A stretch of 64,000 bases of DNA from Methylobacterium sp. (GTDB lineage Bacteria; Pseudomonadota; Alphaproteobacteria; Rhizobiales; Beijerinckiaceae). The notes under the pieces were generated by a model, which worked only from the letters and a program-made list of their open reading frames with translations, did no database searches and was not told the DNA's origin. Location of the stretch: contig JADCBP010000005.1 in NCBI GenBank assembly GCA_020253445.1, positions 186,001 through 250,000 of the forward strand, in the 5' to 3' direction. The position numbers and the translations under genes were made by a program. Positions within the stretch are counted from its first letter, which is position 1. Each line of letters starts with the position of its first letter. Positions 1 to 8,717 of this stretch are shown one piece after another.

Positions 1-285
1 GTAGAGCCGCCGCAGCCTCGCGAAGGAAATCGCGCCGGCGCACATCGGGCAGGGCTCCAGCGTGACATAGAGATCACAATCGCCGATGCGCTCGGAGGCG
101 AGCGCCTTGCAGGCCATTCGGATCGCCAGGATTTCCGCATGCGCGGTGGGATCAGAGAGTTCACGCGTGCGATTTCCCGCCGCCGCGATCACCTGGCCCT
201 TGTGCAGGATCGCCGCGCCGATGGGCACCTCGCCGCGCGAGCCTGCCGCCTTCGCTTCGGCAAAAGCTGCATCGAACCCGCTCAA
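1..285 (-). CDS. tadA: tRNA-specific adenosine deaminase TadA (3' end cut by window edge)
   Basis: Converts the wobble adenosine of tRNA-Arg(ACG) to inosine in the cytoplasm. The 95 visible codons carry the cytidine/deoxycytidylate deaminase zinc site: HAEI (His ligand and proton-shuttle Glu) and PCPMC (two Cys ligands). The rest lies beyond position 1. No ATG is in frame at the 5' end. The best start is TTG at 285, with GGAGA 5-6 bases upstream, giving an N-terminus LSGFDAAFAEA typical of the family. It is divergent from the pseudouridine synthase gene at 374, another RNA-modification enzyme. The family call is firm; the non-ATG start is inferred from the ribosome binding site. Confidence 0.9.
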   Translation of the reverse strand, partial: MSGFDAAFAEAKAAGSRGEVPIGAAILHKGQVIAAAGNRTRELSDPTAHAEILAIRMACKALASERIGDCDLYVTLEPCPMCAGAISFARLRRLY

Positions 286-373
286 GCTGCTCTCCGGCTT
301 CTCATGTCAGCCCTTTGAAAAGAAACCCCTCGCGGCTCTCGCTAAGGCCCCTGCCTTCTGATACGAGGACGCG

Positions 374-2686
374 ATGAAAAAGAGCGATACAGACAAAAAA
401 GGTGGAGGCAAGCCGCGCGACGGCGGCTTCCGCTCAGAACGGTCCGGCCCCCGTGATGGCGCCCGGCCCCGTTTCCCGAAAGGCCCCGGAGAGCGTTCCG
501 GGGATGGCGACCGGCCGTATCGCGCCCGGCCCCCGCGCGAGGATCGCGCCGAGGGGGATCGTCCCTTCCGCAAGCCCCGTTTCGAGGCTGGCGAAGGCCG
601 CCCGCCGCGCGAAGGGGGTGATCGCCCGTTCCGTCCGCGCCCGCCGCGCGATGAAGCCGGCGGCGAGCGCCCCTTCCGCAAGCCGCGTGACGGCGGTTTC
701 GAGGATCGTGGTGAGCGTCCGCGCTTCAACCGCGACCGGCAGGATCGCGATTTTACGGATCGTCCGCCGCGCCGCGAGCGCGCCGAGGGCGATCGTTCCT
801 TCCGCAAGTCCCGATTCGAAGGCGGTGATGCGCCGCGTGGAAACCGCGATTTCGGAGGCAGGAAGCCCTTCGACGAGAAAAAATCCTTCGGCGACAAGCC
901 GTTCCGCGCCCGCGAGCCATTCCGTGCCCGCGAGGATCGCGCCCCGCGCGATGATTTCCGCGAGCGACCCAAACGCTTCGATCGCGATGACGCCCGCCAG
1001 GCCCGCAACCGCGACGAGGCCCCGGCCAGTGCAGAACGCGCCCCCCGCAAGGCGAATGCTCTGGGTTATCGCTCGGCCCGCAGGAGCGAGGGAACGCCGG
1101 GCATCGCCGAGGGTGGCGAGCGGATCGCGCGCGTGATGGCGCGAGCGGGCCTCTGTTCGCGTCGCGATGCCGAGGAATGGATCGCGGCGGGACGCGTGGC
1201 CGTGAATGGCGCGGTGATCGACAGCCCGGCGCTGGACGTAACCTCCAGGGACCAGATCCTGGTCGATGGCCAGCCGCTGCCGGAGCGGGAGGCGACGCGC
1301 CTCTGGCTCTACCACAAGCCGCGCGGCCTCGTGACGACCGCCGACGACCCCGAGGGACGCCCGACCGTGTTCGATCACCTCCCGCCCGGCCTGCCGCGCG
1401 TGGTTTCGGTCGGCCGGCTCGACATCAACACCGAAGGCCTGATGCTGCTCACGAATGATGGCGGCCTTTCGCGCGTGCTCGCGCATCCCGATACGGGCTG
1501 GCTCAGGCGCTATCGCGTGCGCATCCATGGCGAGGTGAACCAGGCGCAGCTCGACACCCTGCGCGAGGGCATCGTGCTCGACGCGGTGCATTACGGTCCG
1601 ATCATCGCCACACTCGATCGCGAGATGGGCGACAATGCCTGGCTCACGATGGATCTGCGAGAGGGCAAGAACCGCGAGATCAAGCGCGTTCTGGAGCATC
1701 TGGGGTGCCAGGTGTCGCGGCTGATCCGCGTTTCTTTCGGGCCGTTCCAGCTCGGCGATCTCGAGGAAGGACAGGCCACCGAGGTGCGCCCGCGCGTGCT
1801 GGCCGACCAGCTCGGCCCGGAACTGGCGGAGGAAGCCGGAGCCTATTTCGATGGCCCCCGCATTCGTCACGACGCGCTGATCGAGGACGCGGAAAAACCG
1901 CGCCGATTCGATCGTCGCAAGCCCACCCAAAAGCGTGATCTGGCGCTGTTGGGCGAAGACCCGACGTTGAAGGTGGAGCGCGCCCATGTGGCGGACCGCA
2001 AGGGCCGCGCCGTGAAGGTGGAACGCGTGGTGCGCCTGGCGGAGGAAGAGCGCCCCCGCCGCCCGCGCGAGGATCGCGACGAAAGTCGCGACCGCTTCAG
2101 CCGCGAGAAGGGGGATCGTCCCTTCCGCGCGCGTCCGCCGCGCGACGATGCGGGCGGGGATCGGTCGCGGGGTCGATCCAACCGAGACGATGCGCCGCGC
2201 GGCGAGCGGCCTTCCCGTGCGCGTCCCGAGGGCGATCGTCCCCGTGGCGACAGGCCCTTCCGCTCGCGTGACGATGGCGAGGGGCGCCCCCCTCGCGAGG
2301 GTGGAGATCGGCCATTCCGCTCCCGTCCGCCGCGGGATGAGGCGGCTGGTGAGCGCCCCTTCCGCAAGCCGCGTTTCGAGGGCGGCGATGCTCCTCGTGG
2401 AAAACGTGATTTCGGTGAAAAACGCGATTTCGGCGACAAGCCGCGCGGCGAACGGCCCTTCCGGACCCGCGATGAGGGCGATCGCCCCGCGCGCGGCCGG
2501 AAATACGATGGCCCGCCCCGTGAGGATCGCGGGGCTTCGCGGGGTGGCAAGCCCGGCGGATTCGCTGGCAAGGGCGGTGGTCCGCGTCGGGATGGCCCAG
2601 GTCGCAGCGGCCCAGGTCGCAGCGGTCCCGGTCGCAGCGGTCCAGGTCGCAGCGGTCCAGGTCGCGGTCCGCGCCGCGAGGGCTAG
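374..2686 (+). CDS. RluB/RsuA-family rRNA pseudouridine synthase with very long Arg-rich tails
   Basis: Predicted to isomerise a uridine of 23S rRNA (RluB/RluE/RsuA family). The S4 RNA-binding domain is at about residues 250-295 ([20 protein letters not shown]). The catalytic domain follows with the GRLD motif, whose nucleophile is Asp350, and ends near residue 490. This core is only about one third of the 770 residues. Residues 1-245 and about 510-770 are low-complexity, rich in Arg, Asp, Gly and Pro, with repeated [14 protein letters not shown] and PPRDEA blocks. The very end is four to five GPGRS repeats. GAGGACGCG precedes the ATG. Related bacteria also have extended RluB proteins; the tails probably bind RNA or ribosomal particles (inference). 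Confidence 0.9.
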   Translation: MKKSDTDKKGGGKPRDGGFRSERSGPRDGARPRFPKGPGERSGDGDRPYRARPPREDRAEGDRPFRKPRFEAGEGRPPREGGDRPFRPRPPRDEAGGERPFRKPRDGGFEDRGERPRFNRDRQDRDFTDRPPRRERAEGDRSFRKSRFEGGDAPRGNRDFGGRKPFDEKKSFGDKPFRAREPFRAREDRAPRDDFRERPKRFDRDDARQARNRDEAPASAERAPRKANALGYRSARRSEGTPGIAEGGERIARVMARAGLCSRRDAEEWIAAGRVAVNGAVIDSPALDVTSRDQILVDGQPLPEREATRLWLYHKPRGLVTTADDPEGRPTVFDHLPPGLPRVVSVGRLDINTEGLMLLTNDGGLSRVLAHPDTGWLRRYRVRIHGEVNQAQLDTLREGIVLDAVHYGPIIATLDREMGDNAWLTMDLREGKNREIKRVLEHLGCQVSRLIRVSFGPFQLGDLEEGQATEVRPRVLADQLGPELAEEAGAYFDGPRIRHDALIEDAEKPRRFDRRKPTQKRDLALLGEDPTLKVERAHVADRKGRAVKVERVVRLAEEERPRRPREDRDESRDRFSREKGDRPFRARPPRDDAGGDRSRGRSNRDDAPRGERPSRARPEGDRPRGDRPFRSRDDGEGRPPREGGDRPFRSRPPRDEAAGERPFRKPRFEGGDAPRGKRDFGEKRDFGDKPRGERPFRTRDEGDRPARGRKYDGPPREDRGASRGGKPGGFAGKGGGPRRDGPGRSGPGRSGPGRSGPGRSGPGRGPRREG
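2594..2670 (+). repeat. 15-bp minisatellite at the 3' end of the pseudouridine synthase gene
   Basis: About five tandem copies of a 15-bp unit of the form GGTCGCAGCGGTCCA, with single-base variants, encode GPGRS repeats. The unit is a multiple of three, so copy-number change keeps the frame. Confidence 0.85.
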
Positions 2687-2689
2687 AGG

Positions 2690-3247
2690 ATGCGCATTGT
2701 CGGCGGTGCCTTGGGGGGGCGTAGCCTGAAAGGCCCGTCCTCCGATGCCATCCGGCCAACCTCCGATCGCCTGCGCGAGAGCCTGTTCAACATCCTCGCG
2801 CATGGCATGGATTTCGAACTAGAAGGGGCGCGCATCCTCGATTTGTTTGCCGGCACCGGAGCGAATGCGCTGGAGGCGATTTCGCGCGGGGCGGGCTATG
2901 CCGTGCTGGTCGATATTGGGACAGAGGCGCGTGGCCTGCAACGCGCGAATGTCGAAGCGCTCGGCCTTGGCGGGGTGACGCGCATTCTCCGGCGCGATGC
3001 GACGAAGCTTGGCCCGGTTTCCCCTTTCGAACCCTTCCATCTCGTGTTCTGCGATCCGCCCTATGGCAGGGGTCTGGGTGAGGCCGCAATCGCCTCCGCA
3101 ATCGCTGGAGGCTGGTTGAAGCCCGGTGCCATCATCGTGCTGGAAGAACGCGTGAATGTGGAACCGAAATTGCCCCCCGAGCTGCAACCACTGGATCGGC
3201 GCAAGGCGGGGGAAAGCCAAATGATTTTCAGTCGTTTTGCCGGCTGA
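2690..3247 (+). CDS. rsmD: 16S rRNA (guanine966-N2)-methyltransferase RsmD
   Basis: Methylates G966 of 16S rRNA using S-adenosylmethionine during small-subunit assembly. The 185-residue protein has the Rossmann SAM loop DLFAGTG at 51-57 and the amino-methyltransferase motif DPPYG at 122-126, both in their usual places, and is of normal length. The ATG lies three bases after the stop of the pseudouridine synthase gene, so the two rRNA-modification genes are almost certainly co-transcribed and translationally coupled. Confidence 0.95.
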   Translation: MRIVGGALGGRSLKGPSSDAIRPTSDRLRESLFNILAHGMDFELEGARILDLFAGTGANALEAISRGAGYAVLVDIGTEARGLQRANVEALGLGGVTRILRRDATKLGPVSPFEPFHLVFCDPPYGRGLGEAAIASAIAGGWLKPGAIIVLEERVNVEPKLPPELQPLDRRKAGESQMIFSRFAG

Positions 3248-3267
3248 ATTCTGGAGCTCCGCCCGTC

Positions 3268-3313
3268 AAGTGGTTACCGGTTGGCGGAAAAAGCGGATGC
3301 GAAAAAAAGAAGA
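3268..3313 (+). repeat. Interspersed Rhizobiales-type repeat, copy A
   Basis: Begins AAGTGGTTACCGGTT and runs through a purine-rich tail. The 28 bases at 3275-3302 are identical to the reverse complement of 40518-40545. It shares the AAGTGG-N2-ACCGGTT core and A-rich tail with the three-copy array at 20780. It fills most of the 105 bases between the convergent rsmD and mutL genes. Confidence 0.8.
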
Positions 3314-3352
3314 CAGGGCGCCAGAACTGATTCAATGCGATCGGTTCGCGCT

Positions 3353-5212
3353 CTAGCGCCTTCCAAACAGTTTGGCGAGATCGACTGCGCTGAGGCGCAC
3401 GGATGTCGGTCGACCATGGTTGCATTGTGCGGAAGCCGGAGAGGCCTCCATTTCGCGCAGGAGCGCGTCCATTTCCTCGAGCCGCAGTTTTCGTCCGGCA
3501 CGGATGGAATGATGGCAGGCGAAGGTCTTGAGCACGAGATCGATCCGCGCCTCGAACGACTCGCTGCCGCCCCATTCGGCGAGGGTATCCGCTGTCTCCC
3601 GCGCGAGTTTCACCGGATCGAGATGCGCCAAAGCCGCAGGAACCTCGCGGACAAGAACGGCATCGCCGCCGAAACCTTCGATGACAAGACCAAGGCTTTC
3701 GAGCAGATCGGCCGCCGCCACAAGGCGATCCCGCGCGGCCGGATCAAGCGTCACCACTGCCGGGATCAGCAGCATCTGCCTCATGATGCCGCCCCCGGCG
3801 CGGGCACGCTTGAGGCGCTCATAGACGAGACGTTCATGGGCGGCGTGCTGATCGATAATGACCAATCCCTCCGCGTTTTCTGCCAGGATGTAGGTCTCGC
3901 TGATCTGGGCGCGGGCAAAGCCCAAGGGGGGTATGGCAAGGGTTTCCCGTTCGTCCGGCCTTGCTTCAAAGCCCTGCTGCGCCTCGGCCATGCCGCCGCG
4001 CAACCAGACCGGCAGTGGAGCCTCAACCGGCTGGGGCGGCGACAGCGGGGAAGGGGCCTGAGGGCGCCAGGCCAAACCGGGAAGGGCGGAGATCGGCGCG
4101 TGCCCGTTCACCCGGAAGCGTTCGAGCAGGACCGATGGGCGGCTGGCGGTGCGATGTCCTTCTCCCGCGAGGGCATCGCGGATGGCGCGCACGAAGAGGC
4201 CGCGCACGCTCTCGCCGTCGCGAAAGCGGACCTCGAGCTTGCCCGGATGGACGTTCACATCCACGCGCTCGGGATCAAGCGTGAGGAACAGCACGACGCT
4301 GGGGTGGCGGCCGGAAACGATCGTATCCGCATAAGCTGCCCGCAGAGCGCCGATCAGCAACCGGTCTCGCACCGGGCGTCCATTCACAAAGATGTATTGG
4401 GCCTCGGCCGTGGCACGATGATAAGTCGGCAAAGTGACGAGCCCGGAAATGCCGATTTCGTCGCGGCTTGCCTCCAGCCACGTGGCGTTTTCCATGAATT
4501 CGCCGCCGATGAGCGCTTCGACACGGCGGGAGAGCCCGGCTTTATCCGCCGTTTCCGCCGCGAGATCAAAGCCGGCTATATGATCGCCGGAGAGCGAAAA
4601 CGCGCGATCGGGTCGGGCGAGCGCGAGGCGGCGCATGACCTGGCTGACGGCCATCGCCTCCGCCCGGTCGCCCTTCAGAAATTTGAGGCGGGCAGGCGTG
4701 GCATGGAACAGGTCTTCCACCTCCACCCGCGTGCCCGGCGCGAGTGCTGCGGGCCGCACCGGCTCGACGCGCCCGGCATCGACGCGGATGCGATGCGCGG
4801 ATGTTTCAGCCTGGCCGCTTGCTCCGGATGATCCCGCAGGGATTGCGTGAAGCGAGGGTCCGCTCGCGGCTTGGAGGCGCGATGTAATCGTCAGCCGTGC
4901 CACCGCCCCGATGGAGGGCAAGGCCTCGCCGCGAAAACCGAGGGTGCGGATCGAATCAAGCCGCCCCTCGGGCAGCTTGGAGGTGGCATGGCGCTCGATG
5001 GCCAGAGCCAGATCCTCCGGCCCCATGCCGCTTCCGTCATCCGAGACACGGATAAGCCTGCGGCCGCCCTTCTCCACCACCACATCGATGCGGCGCGCGC
5101 CAGCATCAATGGCGTTTTCGACGAGTTCCTTCACGGCCGCAGCCGGCCGCTCGATCACCTCGCCGGCGGCGATCTGGTCGATGAGAACGGGATCAAGGCG
5201 GCGGACGGGCAT
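3353..5212 (-). CDS. mutL: DNA mismatch repair protein MutL (endonuclease type)
   Basis: Couples MutS mismatch recognition to strand removal. The N-terminal GHKL ATPase domain is seen in IAAGEVIERPAAAVKELVENAIDAGA and GFRGEALPSI. The C-terminal dimerisation domain carries DQHAAHERLVYE at about residues 454-465, a match to the DQHA(X)2E(X)4E metal-binding motif of nicking MutL proteins, and a QCNHGRP segment that keeps the Cys and His of the second metal motif. This fits an organism without MutH. Start chosen at MPVRRLDP (619 aa) because GGAGA stands 6 bases upstream; an in-frame ATG four codons earlier is less likely. Confidence 0.95.
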   Translation of the reverse strand: MPVRRLDPVLIDQIAAGEVIERPAAAVKELVENAIDAGARRIDVVVEKGGRRLIRVSDDGSGMGPEDLALAIERHATSKLPEGRLDSIRTLGFRGEALPSIGAVARLTITSRLQAASGPSLHAIPAGSSGASGQAETSAHRIRVDAGRVEPVRPAALAPGTRVEVEDLFHATPARLKFLKGDRAEAMAVSQVMRRLALARPDRAFSLSGDHIAGFDLAAETADKAGLSRRVEALIGGEFMENATWLEASRDEIGISGLVTLPTYHRATAEAQYIFVNGRPVRDRLLIGALRAAYADTIVSGRHPSVVLFLTLDPERVDVNVHPGKLEVRFRDGESVRGLFVRAIRDALAGEGHRTASRPSVLLERFRVNGHAPISALPGLAWRPQAPSPLSPPQPVEAPLPVWLRGGMAEAQQGFEARPDERETLAIPPLGFARAQISETYILAENAEGLVIIDQHAAHERLVYERLKRARAGGGIMRQMLLIPAVVTLDPAARDRLVAAADLLESLGLVIEGFGGDAVLVREVPAALAHLDPVKLARETADTLAEWGGSESFEARIDLVLKTFACHHSIRAGRKLRLEEMDALLREMEASPASAQCNHGRPTSVRLSAVDLAKLFGRR

Positions 5213-5290
5213 GGTTTTCTCCATGCCCTTTATGGGGTGCGCCGGCGTGATTCGACAGGGCACCACCCGAGAAAGCCGTGGATGGCCGCA

Positions 5291-7117
5291 TCAGCCCGCG
5301 AGCGCTTCCTTCTGCTTCTCCGCGCGTTTGCGGTCATTGGGGTCGAGCAGCTTCTTCCTCAGGCGGATTGATTTCGGCGTGACTTCCATGAGCTCGTCGT
5401 CCTGAATCCAGGCGAGCGCGCGCTCGAGGGTCATGCGGATCGGCGGCGTGAGGCGCACGGCCTCGTCCTTCGAGGTGGTGCGGATATTCGTGAGCTTCTT
5501 GCCCTTGAGCACATTCACTTCGAGGTCGTTGTCGCGGGTATGGATGCCCACGATCATGCCCTGATAGACTTTCCAGCCCGGCTCGATCACCATCGCGCCG
5601 CGCTCTTCGAGGTTCCAGAGCGCATAGGCCACAGCCTCGCCCGGCTCGTTGGCGATCAGCACGCCATTGTTGCGACCCGCGATTTCGCCCTTGTAGGGCT
5701 CGTAGGCCTTGAAGATGCGGTTCATGATGGCCGTGCCGCGCGTGTCGGTCAGCAATTCGGACTGGTAGCCGATCAGGCCGCGCGTGGGGGCGTGGAAGAC
5801 GAGGCGCAGGCGATTGCCGCCCGAAGGCTTCATCTCGATCATCTCGGCCTTGCGCTCGGACATCTTCTGCACGACGACGCCGGAATGCTCTTCATCCACG
5901 TCGATGAAGACTTCCTCGATCGGTTCCAGCGTTTCGCCGTTCGGGCCCTTCCCGTAGACGACGCGCGGACGCGAGACGGCGATCTCGAAACCTTCGCGGC
6001 GCATGGTTTCGATCAGCACTGCGAGCTGCAATTCACCGCGGCCCGAGACGAAGAACGAATCCTTGTCCTGGCTTTCCTCGATGCGGAGCGCCACATTGCC
6101 CTCGGCCTCTTTGAACAAGCGATCGCGGATCACGCGGCTCGTCACCTTGTCGCCTTCGGTGCCGGCGAGTGGGCTGTCATTCACGATGAAGCTCATCGTC
6201 ACGGTCGGCGGGTCGATCGGCTGGGCGGGGATGGCTTCGGTCACTTCGGGCGCGCAGAAAGTGTCAGCCACCGTGCCCTTGGAAAGGCCGGCAATGGCGA
6301 CGATATCCCCCGCGACACCCTCTTCGATCGGCTGCCGCTCGATGCCGCGGAAGGCGAGGATCTTCGAGATGCGCCCGGTTTCAATCACGCTGCCGTCACG
6401 CGCCAGAACCTTCACCTGCTGGTTCGGCTTGATGGAGCCCGAGGTAATGCGACCCGTGATGATGCGGCCAAGGAAGGGGTTGGCCTCGAGGATCGTGCCG
6501 ATCATGCGGAACGGACCATCTTCCACCTTCGCTTCCGGCACATGCGCCAGAACGGTGTCGAAGAGCGGGGCCAGGCCTTCCTCGGCACTGCCATCGATCG
6601 ACTTCGACATCCAGCCATTGCGGCCCGAGCCATAGAGGATCGGGAAATCGAGCTGCTCGTCATTGGCGTCCAGCGCCACGAAGAGGTCGAATACCTCGTT
6701 GATGACTTCCTGCGCACGCGCATCCGGGCGGTCGACCTTGTTCACCGCCACGATGGGGCGCAGGCCGAGCTTCAAAGCCTTGGAGACCACGAACTTGGTC
6801 TGCGGCATCGGGCCTTCGGCGGCATCCACCAGCACCACGACGCCATCGACCATGTTCAGGATGCGCTCGACCTCGCCGCCGAAATCGGCGTGGCCGGGTG
6901 TATCCACGATGTTGATGCGCGTATCCTTCCAGACGAGCGAGGTGCACTTCGCCAGAATGGTGATGCCGCGTTCCTTCTCGAGATCGTTCGAGTCCATCAC
7001 GCGTTCGATCACGCGCTGGTTGTCGCGGAAGGCGCCCGACTGGGCGAGGAGCTTGTCCACCAGCGTCGTCTTGCCGTGGTCGACATGCGCGATGATGGCG
7101 ATATTGCGAAGCGACAT
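5291..7117 (-). CDS. typA: Translational GTPase TypA/BipA
   Basis: Ribosome-binding GTPase of the elongation factor family, involved in 50S assembly and stress or cold adaptation. Begins MSLRNIAIIAHVDHGKTT (G1 loop), followed by DTPGHADFGGEVER (G3) and NKVDRPDA (G4), then EF-Tu domain 2, the EF-G-like domains and the TypA C-terminal domain. With this start it is 608 aa, the usual length; the upstream in-frame extension looks non-coding. GGCGGAA lies upstream of the ATG. It stands alone, on the same strand as mutL with a 78-base gap. Confidence 0.96.
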   Translation of the reverse strand: MSLRNIAIIAHVDHGKTTLVDKLLAQSGAFRDNQRVIERVMDSNDLEKERGITILAKCTSLVWKDTRINIVDTPGHADFGGEVERILNMVDGVVVLVDAAEGPMPQTKFVVSKALKLGLRPIVAVNKVDRPDARAQEVINEVFDLFVALDANDEQLDFPILYGSGRNGWMSKSIDGSAEEGLAPLFDTVLAHVPEAKVEDGPFRMIGTILEANPFLGRIITGRITSGSIKPNQQVKVLARDGSVIETGRISKILAFRGIERQPIEEGVAGDIVAIAGLSKGTVADTFCAPEVTEAIPAQPIDPPTVTMSFIVNDSPLAGTEGDKVTSRVIRDRLFKEAEGNVALRIEESQDKDSFFVSGRGELQLAVLIETMRREGFEIAVSRPRVVYGKGPNGETLEPIEEVFIDVDEEHSGVVVQKMSERKAEMIEMKPSGGNRLRLVFHAPTRGLIGYQSELLTDTRGTAIMNRIFKAYEPYKGEIAGRNNGVLIANEPGEAVAYALWNLEERGAMVIEPGWKVYQGMIVGIHTRDNDLEVNVLKGKKLTNIRTTSKDEAVRLTPPIRMTLERALAWIQDDELMEVTPKSIRLRKKLLDPNDRKRAEKQKEALAG

Positions 7118-7275
7118 GGAATGTTCCGCCTGCGGCCGTGGCCGGAAAAGAGCAATCACCACAGGCGGGCTGCGCGAGACTTCCGCGCGGCCAGAAAGAT
7201 CCGGGAGGATCAATCAGACACATGAGGCTTGGGTTCGGCTTGAGCCGATAGCCGAAACCACGCTGCACCGCAACC

Positions 7276-8646
7276 TCAAACGCCGGACGGGCCGCTCGGA
7301 AGCATTGTGACAGCCCCGGCTGGGGGCTGCTGAGCGTTCTTCTGCAGCGCTTCCCGCTTGCGCGCGAGCGTGTGGCGCAATTCCGAGACAAGCAGCGCGA
7401 CGGCCGCCACCTCGCCGCTATCGCCACCCTTCTTCGTGGCGGCCCGCAGCAGCCTCGCGATGGTCGCATCGGCCTCGTCCTCGATCATGTCGAGGGAGGC
7501 CAGGTGATCCGCCTCGCGCACGCGCTCGATTTCCAGCACGAGATCCGACATCAGCACATCGGAGGGCACGGGATCGGCGCGGCGTGAAAGGCTCGAGAAC
7601 AGGGCCGCCAGCGCCGAACCGAGAAGCGAGAAAGCCATGATGCCGATATAGATGTGATCCCCGTAGCGCTCGAAGAAGGTCTTCGTCTCGCCATCGATGA
7701 AGGCGACGGCGCCGGGATGGTTGGGCAGGCGCGCCGCCTTGTCTTCGGTGGAAGGGAGATCAAGCTGGTTCACGGCCGGCGTGTCGCGCACGATCTGCGG
7801 CCGCAGCGTGACGAGCAGGCGTGTGAGTTCGCTGACGACGGCATCGGAAAGATTGTTGTCGGCCACGAGACGATGCGTGACGGCCAGCGTCGTCACCGCC
7901 GCTTCGGGCAGCACCGGATTGGCGCCGAACGCGCCGCGCACGATTTCCACCGTATCGAATTGCGGGTAATCCGCCAGCAGGGCCTCGGCCTCGGCAACCG
8001 GCAGCAGGCCGGCATGTTTGCCATCGATCTTCGGGAAGGTCTGGATCGCGCGACGCGTGAGTTGCTCGGAAATCGGTGTCACGAAGAACAGCGCATCGAA
8101 TTTCCCGTCGGCGACCTGCTGCTGCATCTCCTGCGGCGTGCCGGAAACGCGCGTCACGTCATGCGGGGAAAGATCATAATGATCGAGGATTTGCGAGAGC
8201 ATCCGCTCATTGGCGGGCGTCGAGCGCGCGAGCCCCACCGTCTTGCCCTTGAGACCGCTGATCTCGGTGATCTCGCTTCCGGGCCTGGTGATGAAGAACG
8301 CCGCATCGCGCCGCAGGATCGCGACCGTCGAGGCCTTGGCGGGCATGGCAACATCCGAGCGCACCACCGCGAGATCGGCCTTGCCGGTTTCCATGCGCGC
8401 AGCTGAATCCGCCGGCCCTTCCGTGAGGATCAGCCGGAAGCGGATATCCGCTCGCTCGCGCTGAAGGGCCTGAAGGTAGGAGATGATCACGCGCATATCG
8501 GAGGAGCCCACCGGCCCGGCCGCGACACGCAGAACCGTGGGGCGGAACCAAAGCGCCGCTCCGGCCGCGACGAGCGCGATGCCCACCAGCACGGTCGCGA
8601 TGGTTTTCAGCTTCCTGCGCATGGGCGAAATGTGACGCTTCTCCAT
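7276..8646 (-). CDS. TAXI-family solute-binding protein with two membrane anchors, no TRAP permease nearby
   Basis: TAXI proteins are the substrate-binding subunits of a branch of TRAP transporters. After an N-terminal membrane segment (about residues 12-32) the mature part begins VLRVAAGPVGSSDMRVIISYL, and a binding-protein fold extends to about residue 330 with VGLARSTPANERML and DALFFVTPISEQLTRRA. Unusually, a second hydrophobic helix (about 335-360, HIYIGIMAFSLLGSALAALF) is followed by a charged, helical tail of about 95 residues. No TRAP permease gene is in the window. This resembles other orphan TAXI proteins in Rhizobiales and suggests a sensory or scaffold role (inference). Start could also be the Met at codon 9. 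Confidence 0.8.
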   Translation of the reverse strand: MEKRHISPMRRKLKTIATVLVGIALVAAGAALWFRPTVLRVAAGPVGSSDMRVIISYLQALQRERADIRFRLILTEGPADSAARMETGKADLAVVRSDVAMPAKASTVAILRRDAAFFITRPGSEITEISGLKGKTVGLARSTPANERMLSQILDHYDLSPHDVTRVSGTPQEMQQQVADGKFDALFFVTPISEQLTRRAIQTFPKIDGKHAGLLPVAEAEALLADYPQFDTVEIVRGAFGANPVLPEAAVTTLAVTHRLVADNNLSDAVVSELTRLLVTLRPQIVRDTPAVNQLDLPSTEDKAARLPNHPGAVAFIDGETKTFFERYGDHIYIGIMAFSLLGSALAALFSSLSRRADPVPSDVLMSDLVLEIERVREADHLASLDMIEDEADATIARLLRAATKKGGDSGEVAAVALLVSELRHTLARKREALQKNAQQPPAGAVTMLPSGPSGV

Positions 8647-8675
8647 GCGCCGTCAAGCGCGGGAAACAGGGCGGA

Positions 8676-8702
8676 ACGAAGAAGGGGCGCCGCGGCGCCC
8701 CC
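8676..8702 (-). terminator. Possible intrinsic terminator after argG
   Basis: On the minus strand GGGGCGCC-GC-GGCGCCCC is a perfect 8-bp stem, immediately downstream of the argG stop, followed by a T-rich but interrupted TTCTTCGTTCC. Confidence 0.45.
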
Positions 8703-8717
8703 GACTTTCCGGTGATT

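Noticed and set aside
434-2803. Long open frame of 789 codons on the minus strand opposite the pseudouridine synthase gene
   Set aside because: It mirrors the low-complexity GC-rich repeats of the real gene; no domain, no ribosome binding site, and it covers the conserved S4 and GRLD regions of the opposite strand.
7220-7275. Terminator after the TAXI gene
   Set aside because: A GGTT(T)CGGCT/AGCCGAACC hairpin can form, but there is no T run on either strand.
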